Positions 26,337 to 33,123 of a stretch of DNA of 64,000 nt are shown piece by piece. Origin of the DNA: Sinorhizobium garamanticum (GTDB taxonomy: Bacteria > Pseudomonadota > Alphaproteobacteria > Rhizobiales > Rhizobiaceae); the NCBI RefSeq assembly GCF_029892065.1, contig NZ_CP120373.1, positions 868,001 through 932,000 of the forward strand. Direction: 5' to 3'. The translations under genes were made by a program, and so were the position numbers. Under the pieces are notes generated by a model that was not told the DNA's origin, ran no database searches, and saw nothing but the letters and a program-made list of their open reading frames with translations. Position 1 is the first letter of the stretch. Every line of letters starts with the position of its first letter.

Positions 26337-26381
26337 CTGGCTCTGTTTCCTCGGTCTTACATCATGACGAGAGAGGAAACG

Positions 26382-26885
26382 ATGACCGCTAACCAACCCG
26401 AATTGCTGATCCGCGCCGCGTCCGCCACAGATTGGGAGGCGCTCGCCGCCTTGCGGGACTTGCCCGGCGTTCGGGCGGGCACATTGCGGTTGCCCTTCGC
26501 GCGACCGGAACAGACGCGGAAATGGCTCGAAAACCTCACAGAAGCCGACATGGTCATCGTCGCCGAGCTGGAAGGGCGGATCGTCGGGCTGGCCGGTCTG
26601 CACCGCCACCAGGGCCGGCGGCAGCATGCCGCCGATCTCGGCATGTCGGTGCACGACGACTACCGGCGGCGCGGCATCGGCAGGGCGCTGCTCGAGGCGC
26701 TGATCGACGCGGCCGACCGGTGGCTTGGCATTTCCCGCCTCGAGTTGACGGTCTTTACCGATAACGAAGCGGCGATCGGACTTTACCGCCAGGCGGGTTT
26801 CGTCACCGAGGGCGTGCTGAAATCCTGGGCGCTGCGCGATGGGGTCCTTGCCGACGTAATGGCGATGGCGCGGCTGCGCCCATGA
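26382..26885 (+). CDS. GNAT family N-acetyltransferase
   Basis: 167 residues. The GNAT acetyl-CoA motif is in MSVHDDYRRRGIGRALLEALI (R/Q-x-x-G-x-G/A type), followed by LELTVFTDNEAAIGLYRQAGFVTEG, the classic motif B. The substrate is unknown; ribosomal protein, amino-acid or drug acetylation are all possible. The ATG at 26382 has GAGAGGAAACG upstream; one at 26364 is less well placed. An unusual structured leader precedes it (26220-26336). Confidence 0.85.
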   Translation: MTANQPELLIRAASATDWEALAALRDLPGVRAGTLRLPFARPEQTRKWLENLTEADMVIVAELEGRIVGLAGLHRHQGRRQHAADLGMSVHDDYRRRGIGRALLEALIDAADRWLGISRLELTVFTDNEAAIGLYRQAGFVTEGVLKSWALRDGVLADVMAMARLRP

Positions 26886-26965
26886 ATGAGGAAGGTCCTT
26901 CCTCCCTATTGACCGCGCGGCGCAAGCGCGTTCCAACAGAAGCAACGGGAACGGAGGATCGGATC

Positions 26966-27745
26966 ATGGATCTCGGTATCGCAGGGAAACGGGCGCTCGT
27001 GCTTGGCGGGAGCAAGGGACTTGGACGCGGCATCGCCGAAGCGCTTGCCGCCGAAGGTGTTGTCGTCGCGCTGACCGGCCGGGACGCGCAGGCAGCCAGC
27101 AAAGTCGCGGCCGAGATCGGCTCGACCGCTGCGGGGTTTTCGCTCGACCTTACGAAACCGGACACGATCGACGCTTTTCTGGATCGACTGGCCGCCGAAT
27201 TCGGTTTCGTCGACATTCTGCTCCTAAACGGCGGCGGACCGCCGCCGACGCGCGCCGCCGACATCGATCCCGATTTCTGGCGGACACAATTCGAGGCGAT
27301 GGTGCTGGCTGGCATGCGCATCACCCACCGCCTGCTGCCGGCCATGCGACAGCGCCGCTTCGGCCGCATCATCGCGGTTGCCTCGACCAGCATCCGCGAG
27401 CCGATCCCGGGTCTCACCGCCTCCAACGCCTTGCGCAGCGCGCTTGCCGGCTGGATGAAGACGCTCGCGGGCGAGGTCGCGGCCGATGGCGTCACGGTCA
27501 ACATGCTGCTGCCGGGGCGGCTGGCGACTGATCGCACGCTTTCCTTCGACCGCATGGATGCCGAAAGCGAAGGGGTCAGCGTCGAAACCGTCGCCACGCG
27601 CAGCCAGTCCGAAATCCCGATCGGCCGCTATGGCACGCCCGCGGAATTCGGCGCGGCCGCCGCCTTCCTTGCGAGCCGGCAGGCCGCCTATGTCACGGGT
27701 ATCGCGCTGCCGGTCGACGGCGGTCTGAGCCGGTCGATGCTTTGA
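26966..27745 (+). CDS. SDR family oxidoreductase
   Basis: 259 residues. The cofactor motif GGSKGLGRGIAEAL and the LNGGGPPP loop mark the subgroup annotated as 3-oxoacyl-ACP-reductase-like. The usual YxxxK is replaced by SNALRSALAG at the expected place (after ASTSIREPIPGL), so the catalytic tyrosine and lysine seem absent, a known feature of this GGGPPP subgroup. The C-terminus ends ALPVDGG. ACGGAGGATCGG precedes the start. It may be cotranscribed with the GNAT gene 80 bp upstream. Confidence 0.8.
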   Translation: MDLGIAGKRALVLGGSKGLGRGIAEALAAEGVVVALTGRDAQAASKVAAEIGSTAAGFSLDLTKPDTIDAFLDRLAAEFGFVDILLLNGGGPPPTRAADIDPDFWRTQFEAMVLAGMRITHRLLPAMRQRRFGRIIAVASTSIREPIPGLTASNALRSALAGWMKTLAGEVAADGVTVNMLLPGRLATDRTLSFDRMDAESEGVSVETVATRSQSEIPIGRYGTPAEFGAAAAFLASRQAAYVTGIALPVDGGLSRSML

Positions 27746-27756
27746 GTTGCTACTGC

Positions 27757-27770
27757 ATGTTTCCTTAAAT
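27757..27770 (+). repeat. Fragment of the palindromic element
   Basis: ATGTTTCCTTAAAT is identical to the stem of the element at 47074-47089, but here it stands alone. It looks like a decayed or partial copy. Confidence 0.45.
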
Positions 27771-27885
27771 CGTCAGGCTGATGGTCGAGGTCGGCGCTGA
27801 CGTCAAGCTTGCCGACGGTAAAAGCGTGGCTTCGGCGAGATCGAACGCCCTCTTGTCGCCGCCGGCGCCACTGATACCGGAGAGA

Positions 27886-28359
27886 ATGATGCCAGAGGAA
27901 CAGCGCTTTCTACGCGAGGCCGTGTCGCTCGCGCGCAGCAATATGGAAAGCGGCGGCCGCCCCTTCGGCGCCGTCGTGGTCAAGGATGGCGAAGTGATTG
28001 CGACCGGCGTTAACGAGATGGGTCGGACAGGCGATCCGACCTCGCATGCGGAACTCAATGCGCTGCGTGCGGCGGCCAAGGCTCTTCAGTCGCTGCGGCT
28101 CGATGGCTGCGCCGTCTACGCCAGCGGTCAGCCATGCCCAATGTGCCTTGCCGCAATGCGCATGGCCGGCATCAACGAGATCGCCTACGTCCATTCGAAT
28201 GCGCAAGCGGAGCCTTACGGTCTGTCGACCTCGGCGATCTACGCGGAACTGGCCAAGCCGATCACGGAACAGGCCATGCGGTTTCGCCATGTACGTCTTG
28301 AAGCGCAAGATGAAGTGCCGCTTTATGCCGCGTGGCAGAAGCTTCAGCGGGCAAGATAG
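27886..28359 (+). CDS. Cytidine/guanine deaminase-like zinc enzyme
   Basis: 157 residues. The deaminase zinc site is complete: HAE in TSHAELNAL (histidine ligand and catalytic glutamate) and PCPMC with two cysteine ligands. The C-terminal AIYAELAKPITEQAMRF resembles bacterial guanine deaminase GuaD more than TadA, which acts on tRNA. It may hydrolyse guanine to xanthine; nucleoside or other base deamination is also possible. Two adjacent ATGs (27886, 27889) follow CCGGAGAG. Confidence 0.8.
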   Translation: MMPEEQRFLREAVSLARSNMESGGRPFGAVVVKDGEVIATGVNEMGRTGDPTSHAELNALRAAAKALQSLRLDGCAVYASGQPCPMCLAAMRMAGINEIAYVHSNAQAEPYGLSTSAIYAELAKPITEQAMRFRHVRLEAQDEVPLYAAWQKLQRAR

Positions 28360-28445
28360 CGGCTGCACCGCTCCAATTGCGTACGGCAGGCCCGTCGGGT
28401 AGGGTCGCCGTTAAAGAACCAGGAGCGGCCAAGAGCCGAAGCGGA

Positions 28446-29654
28446 ATGACACTTTCCGGCAAGCGCATACTTCTCATCATTTCCGGCGGCATTGCCGCCT
28501 ACAAGAGCCTCGACCTCATTCGCCGTCTGCGCGAGCGCGGCGCCGAGGTCCGGCCGGCGATGACGGCGGCTGCGCAGGAGTTCGTGACGCCGCTGGCCGT
28601 CGGCGCCCTTTCCGCCTCCCATGTCTTCACCGACCTTTTCTCGCGCGAGGACGAGCAGGATGTCGGCCATATCCGGCTGGCGCGCGAATGCGATCTGGTC
28701 GTCGTTGCGCCGGCGACCGCCGATCTGATGGCCAAGATGGCGAACGGCCTCGCCAACGACCTCGCCTCGACCATCCTTCTCGCGACCGACCGGCCCGTGT
28801 TGCTCGCTCCGGCGATGAACCCGAAAATGTGGGCGCATTCGGCGACGCGCCGCAACCGCAAGACCTTAAGCAGCGACGGCGTTCGTTTCGTCGGGCCGGC
28901 CGCGGGCGAAATGGCCGAAATCGGTGAAGCCGGCGAAGGCCGGATGGCCGAGCCGATCGAGATCGTCGCCGCCGTCGAGGAACTCTTGAATGGCGGACAA
29001 AAACCCTTGGCGGGGCGAAAGGCCATCGTCACCTCCGGACCAACGCACGAGCCGATCGACCCTGTGCGCTACATCGCCAACCGCTCTTCCGGCAAGCAAG
29101 GCCACGCGATTGCCGCAGCCCTCGCGAAACTTGGAGCGGAGGTCACGCTGGTCTCCGGTCCGGTGACGATTCCCGATCCCGCGGGCGTTCGCGTGGTCCA
29201 TATCGAGCGCGCCGAGGAAATGCGCGATGCGGTGGTTGCGGCGCTTCCGGCGGACGTTGCCGTCATGGTGGCGGCGGTTGCGGACTGGCGCGTTGCCTCC
29301 GCCGCCGGCAACAAGATCAAAAAGAAACCGGGCGAAGCCCCTCCTCCGCTCCAGCTTGCGGAGAACCCCGATATCCTGAAGACGATCGGCCATCATCCAT
29401 CCCGGCCAAAGCTCGTGATCGGCTTTGCCGCCGAGACGGAAAACGTCGCCGAGAACGGCCGCGCAAAGCTTGAAAGGAAAGGCGCCGATTACATTCTCGC
29501 GAACGACGTCTCGCCCGCGACCGGTATCATGGGCGGCGACCGCAACCGAGTGAAGCTGATCGGCCGCGACAGCACCGAGGACTGGCCGGAGATGGGCAAG
29601 GACGAAGTGGCCGAAAAGCTCGCGGCGCTTATTGCCGCGAGGCTTGCCCCTTAA
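28446..29654 (+). CDS. coaBC: Bifunctional phosphopantothenoylcysteine decarboxylase/synthetase CoaBC
   Basis: 402 residues, two enzymes of coenzyme A synthesis in one chain. CoaC is the FMN-dependent N-terminal domain: ISGGIAAYKSLDLIRRL, the active histidine in QDVGHIRLA, and PAMNPKMW. CoaB is the C-terminal domain from about 190: TSGPTHEPIDPVRYIANRSSGKQG, a near-universal signature, with KKKPGE and the lysine-rich loop near 320. The gene is full length. In many alphaproteobacteria dut follows directly, but here it lies 14.7 kb away. Confidence 0.96.
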   Translation: MTLSGKRILLIISGGIAAYKSLDLIRRLRERGAEVRPAMTAAAQEFVTPLAVGALSASHVFTDLFSREDEQDVGHIRLARECDLVVVAPATADLMAKMANGLANDLASTILLATDRPVLLAPAMNPKMWAHSATRRNRKTLSSDGVRFVGPAAGEMAEIGEAGEGRMAEPIEIVAAVEELLNGGQKPLAGRKAIVTSGPTHEPIDPVRYIANRSSGKQGHAIAAALAKLGAEVTLVSGPVTIPDPAGVRVVHIERAEEMRDAVVAALPADVAVMVAAVADWRVASAAGNKIKKKPGEAPPPLQLAENPDILKTIGHHPSRPKLVIGFAAETENVAENGRAKLERKGADYILANDVSPATGIMGGDRNRVKLIGRDSTEDWPEMGKDEVAEKLAALIAARLAP

Positions 29655-29671
29655 ACAGCGCACACTGAATA

Positions 29672-30517
29672 TCAGGCGAGTAGAGCACCTTTTCCTGCAC
29701 CCGCAGGAAGCGACGTCAGGGGAACGTGTTCCCGGATCGGAGCGTCTGCGGTGCCGAAAAGACGAACGTCGACGCCATTTTCGCCGACGATAACGGCCGA
29801 GCCGTCCGGGATCTCCGCCCATGCGTTGTCGTCATTGAGCGGTTCGGAGACAAGGCAATAACCGCCATCCGGCCCCATTGGGGCGGCATAGAGCGTCGGC
29901 GCCTTCCGGTCGGAGGCGTAGCGGACAGCATAGAGATCATGGCCATTGGAGAAGGCGGCGGTGAAGCGAACGAGCACCGGACGGCCGAGGTGCACGGCAA
30001 GCCGTTCGACGAAGCCCAGCGCCTCAGCGCATGCGCCGACCGGATCACGGTCAAGGCCAAATTGCAGGGCCAGGAGGAAAAGCAGTTCCGAATCCGTTGT
30101 GCCGGTGCGCGCAGCGTAGAACTCATCGTCGAGCATGTTTTCCATCGGCCGGCGCAGATGCTCGAAATCGCCGACCTGGCCATTGTGCATGAAGGACCAG
30201 CGCCCGAATACGAAGGGGTGGCAATTGTCGCGGCGCGTGCCGCCGCCGGTCGCTGCGCGGACGTGGGCAAGGAACAGCGGAGAACGGATCTGGCGGGCGA
30301 TGCTCCTGAGATTGCAGTCGGACCAGGCGGGAAGGATGTCGCGATAGCGGCCAGGCTCGGGACGATCACCGTACCAGGCAATACCGAACCCGTCGCCGTT
30401 GGTCGCGGTTTTCGCGCGTGTTGCACAATGGGACTGTTCGATCAACGAGTGCGCCGGAGAGGTTACGAGTTCCTCAAGATAAAGCGGTTCTCCGCGGTAG
30501 GCTGCCCAACGGCACAT
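29672..30517 (-). CDS. Class II glutamine amidotransferase (YafJ/EgtC-like)
   Basis: 281 residues beginning MCRWAAYRGEP; the cysteine at position 2 becomes the N-terminal nucleophile. NGDGFGIAWYGD, FLAHVRAATGG and HPFVFGRWSFMHNGQVGDF are the standard class II glutaminase motifs. The partner or substrate is not evident: relatives act in ergothioneine synthesis or are uncharacterised, and no ergothioneine gene is nearby. It converges on coaBC with an 17-bp gap. Confidence 0.85.
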   Translation of the reverse strand: MCRWAAYRGEPLYLEELVTSPAHSLIEQSHCATRAKTATNGDGFGIAWYGDRPEPGRYRDILPAWSDCNLRSIARQIRSPLFLAHVRAATGGGTRRDNCHPFVFGRWSFMHNGQVGDFEHLRRPMENMLDDEFYAARTGTTDSELLFLLALQFGLDRDPVGACAEALGFVERLAVHLGRPVLVRFTAAFSNGHDLYAVRYASDRKAPTLYAAPMGPDGGYCLVSEPLNDDNAWAEIPDGSAVIVGENGVDVRLFGTADAPIREHVPLTSLPAGAGKGALLA

Positions 30518-30684
30518 GCGTCCTTCACTCCGGCTTTTCGAGGCGATTCGTTAACCATCGTTACCGGATGTTCCAACGAAACATGGTAAAAATGCGTTAA
30601 CAAATTCACCCCTCTCCTTGCTTCGTGGCGGATTCGCTGCACCTGCGTTGTTTCTCGCGGCACATTGCCGTGCCAGGGAGATTT

Positions 30685-30698
30685 CGAACAAATATTCC
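30685..30698 (+). promoter_or_regulatory. Predicted IolR operator upstream of the iolY-like gene
   Basis: CGAA-N6-TTCC, a one-mismatch match to the GGAA-N6-TTCC palindrome reported for S. meliloti IolR. It is followed directly by ATATTGACA, with a -35 TTGACA at 30702-30707. The same TTCCATATTGAC string occurs before iolC. Confidence 0.55.
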
Positions 30699-30769
30699 AT
30701 ATTGACATCATTCGCACATTTCATTTCATTTCCACCGAACGCAATGGCTTTTTGCCCGGGAGGATTGAC

Positions 30770-31900
30770 ATGAGCGGCAAACGCAAACTGGGCGTCGGCC
30801 TGATCGGTACGGGCTTCATGGGCAAGGCCCACGCCCTCGGCTTCACGATCGCAGCACGCGTGTTCGATCTTCCCTTCGAACTAGACCTTGTTTCCGTCGC
30901 TGACGTGACAGAAGAAAGTGCCGAGACCGCGCGAGCGCACCTCGGTTTCCGCAAGGCAACGGCGGACTGGCGCGAGCTGTTGACCGATCCGGACATCCAC
31001 ATCATCGACATCACCACGCCCAACCTTTTGCACAAGGAGATGGCGCTTGCGGCGATCGCCCACGGCAAGCACGTCTATTGCGAGAAGCCGCTGGCTCCGA
31101 CGGTCGCCGATTGCGCGGAAATGGTCGCCGCGGCCGAGAGGGCCGGCATCGTCACCCAGGTCGGCTTCAACTATCTCAAGAACCCGCTGATCTTCCTCGC
31201 CAAGGACATCATCGAAAGCGGCGAGATCGGCGAAATCCGCTCCATGCGCGGGATTCATGCCGAGGACTTCATGGCCGATGCCAACGTTCCGTGGAGCTGG
31301 CGACTCGATCCGCGCAGCGGCGGCGGTGCGCTCGCCGATATCGGCAGCCACATCATAGCCTCCATGCGCCATCTTGTCGGACCGATCAGGTCGGTACTCG
31401 CGGAAACGGTCATCCAGATCGCTCAGCGCCCGGTCTCGCGTGGCGCGGCCGAGACGCGCACCGTCGAAGTCGATGACATCACCCGCGCCTTCGTGCGATT
31501 CGAGAACGGCGCGACCGGCAGCTTCGAGGCAAGCTGGATCGCCACCGGCCGCAAGATGCAGCATGACTTCGAAATCTACGGATCGAAGGGCAGCATTGTC
31601 TTCACTCAGGAGCGGCTGAACGAAATCAAGGTCTACTATGCAGGTGACGACATTCGCAGCCGTGGCTTCCGCACGATCTGGGCCGGACCCGAGCACCCGC
31701 CCTACGGCGCCTTTTGCGTGGCGCCGGGCCACCAGATCGGTTTCAACGATCTGAAGGCGATCGAAGTCCACGAATTTCTTGACGCGATCGCCAAGGGCGG
31801 CAAGCCCGCAACCGATTTCCGCGAGGGCTACGAGGTCCAGAAGGTGCTGTCGGCGACCTACCAATCGGCGCGGACGAACGAATGGGTCGAAATCGGCTGA
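30770..31900 (+). CDS. Gfo/Idh/MocA family dehydrogenase, inositol-locus (IolY-like)
   Basis: 376 residues. An N-terminal NAD(P)-binding fold (GVGLIGTGFMGKAHALGF) is followed by HGKHVYCEKPLAPTVADC with the EKP motif and the catalytic-face GGGALADIGSH. The position just upstream of iolR matches the S. meliloti gene named iolY1, implicated in scyllo-inositol use; that name is offered from context. Reaction: oxidation of an inositol isomer to an inosose that feeds IolE. GGGAGGATTGAC precedes the ATG. Its promoter has an IolR-like site. Confidence 0.82.
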   Translation: MSGKRKLGVGLIGTGFMGKAHALGFTIAARVFDLPFELDLVSVADVTEESAETARAHLGFRKATADWRELLTDPDIHIIDITTPNLLHKEMALAAIAHGKHVYCEKPLAPTVADCAEMVAAAERAGIVTQVGFNYLKNPLIFLAKDIIESGEIGEIRSMRGIHAEDFMADANVPWSWRLDPRSGGGALADIGSHIIASMRHLVGPIRSVLAETVIQIAQRPVSRGAAETRTVEVDDITRAFVRFENGATGSFEASWIATGRKMQHDFEIYGSKGSIVFTQERLNEIKVYYAGDDIRSRGFRTIWAGPEHPPYGAFCVAPGHQIGFNDLKAIEVHEFLDAIAKGGKPATDFREGYEVQKVLSATYQSARTNEWVEIG

Positions 31901-31918
31901 GGGTGTCGATACTTGGGG

Positions 31919-32036
31919 AATGCTCCTCACCTAACCATCTCCCCGCAAGCGGCGAGTGGGACTTTGCGCCGGCGCTTGCCGCGAGTCACCTTCGCCCCGT
32001 TTGCGGAGAGAAGGTGGCCGGCAGTTGGGGGCGGAG
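31919..32036. repeat. RIME-like rhizobial mosaic element, copy 2
   Basis: CTCACCTAACCATCTCCCCG, then CAAGCGGCGAG, and later CTTCGCCCCGTTTGCGGAGA and AAGGTGGCCGGCAGTTG. It is more diverged than the other copies. It lies between the iolY-like gene and iolR. Confidence 0.6.
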
Positions 32037-32072
32037 TAACCGAAAACCGCCCGAAGCAAAGAACGCGAAAAT

Positions 32073-32086
32073 GGAACGTCCGTTCT
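32073..32086 (+). promoter_or_regulatory. Predicted IolR operator upstream of iolR
   Basis: GGAA-CGTCCG-TTCT, one mismatch from GGAA-N6-TTCC, 65 bp before the iolR start. It suggests autoregulation. Confidence 0.5.
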
Positions 32087-32150
32087 ATCCCGATCGTCAT
32101 CAATCGATTAGAATGAGGCAAATAGAACGCGCGAAACCCGGAGATTCTGA

Positions 32151-33014
32151 ATGATGCCAACGCCGGAAACGACCATGGATGTCCCTCAGGACTTCGAGGC
32201 GCTGAAGGCCGTCATCCTCGAGCGCAAGGCGCAGCTGCCGAAGCGGCTGAAACAGGTCGCCGCCTATTCGCTCGACAATCCGGACGAGATCGCCTTCGGC
32301 ACCGCAGCGAGCATCGCCACGTCCGCCGATGTCCAGCCGTCGACGCTCGTGCGCTTCGCGCAGCATTTCGGGTTCGAGGGTTTTTCGAGCCTGCAGCAGA
32401 TTTTTCGAGCGCGGCTCAGGGAACGCACGCCCGGATACGAAGAGCGGCTGAAAGCGCTGAGCCAGAACGAACACAGCAAGCTCGAAAGCGGCTCGATCTT
32501 CAATGGCTTCGTCGCCGCCGCGCATCGATCGCTGGATAATGTTGCCACATCCGTCGACCCGGAGGCCTTCGAGCGCGCCGTCGACATCCTCGCCAAGGCC
32601 GACACGATCTATCTCATCGCCAAGCGCCGCTCCTACCCGATTTCCAGTTACATGGCATACGCCTTCGGCAAGCTGAAAGTGAAGTATCAGCATGTCGGGA
32701 CGGCGGCCGGCATAGACGACGACATGCTGGCGATGGCGACGAAGCAGGATGCAGCCTTCGCGGTCAGCTTTTCGCCCTATGCCTCGGAAAGCGCCAGCCA
32801 GGCGCGATTCCTCGCCAGCCGCAAGGTGCCGGTCGTGTCGCTTACCGATTCGGCTTTCTCGCCACTCGCCGAATCGTCGAAGATCTGGTTCGAACTGGTC
32901 GAGGCCGACCATGCCGGTTTCCGTTCCCTTTCCGCAAGCATGGCCTTTGCGATGGCACTGACGGTGGCGATCGCCGAGAAGCGGCAGCGGGTGGCGGACG
33001 GCGGCGCTCAATAG
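32151..33014 (+). CDS. iolR: Inositol catabolism repressor IolR (RpiR family)
   Basis: 287 residues. An RpiR-type helix-turn-helix N-terminus (about 15-90: RLKQVAAYSLDNPDEIAFGT, SADVQPSTLVRFAQHFGFEG) is joined to a SIS sugar-phosphate-binding domain (about 135-270: DTIYLIAKRRSYPISSYMAY; AVSFSPYASESAS). Family logic: an inositol-derived phosphorylated intermediate (product of IolC) releases DNA. The ATG at 32151 is followed by a second ATG. Likely operators occur before iolR, iolC and the iolY-like gene, one overlapping this gene's stop codon. Confidence 0.92.
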   Translation: MMPTPETTMDVPQDFEALKAVILERKAQLPKRLKQVAAYSLDNPDEIAFGTAASIATSADVQPSTLVRFAQHFGFEGFSSLQQIFRARLRERTPGYEERLKALSQNEHSKLESGSIFNGFVAAAHRSLDNVATSVDPEAFERAVDILAKADTIYLIAKRRSYPISSYMAYAFGKLKVKYQHVGTAAGIDDDMLAMATKQDAAFAVSFSPYASESASQARFLASRKVPVVSLTDSAFSPLAESSKIWFELVEADHAGFRSLSASMAFAMALTVAIAEKRQRVADGGAQ

Positions 33015-33026
33015 AATGAAAATTCC
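33013..33026 (+). promoter_or_regulatory. Predicted IolR operator 1 upstream of iolC
   Basis: AGAA-TGAAAA-TTCC overlaps the iolR stop codon and is followed by ATATTGACG, giving a -35 TTGACG at 33030-33035. A weak TTTCAT -10 stands 17 nt further on. The context matches the iolY-like promoter. Confidence 0.55.
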
Positions 33027-33042
33027 ATATTGACGAAACGAC

Positions 33043-33056
33043 GGAATTTATGTTTC
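33043..33056 (+). promoter_or_regulatory. Predicted IolR operator 2 upstream of iolC
   Basis: GGAA-TTTATG-TTTC lies in the promoter spacer and -10 region. With the upstream site it also makes an AATTCC/GGAATT inverted pair around the -35. Binding here would block polymerase. Confidence 0.45.
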
Positions 33057-33123
33057 ATAACCTCATCGCCCATGACATAATCATAATTGTCGGCGCCGGT
33101 GCGGCGTCCGCGGGGAGGAAGCA

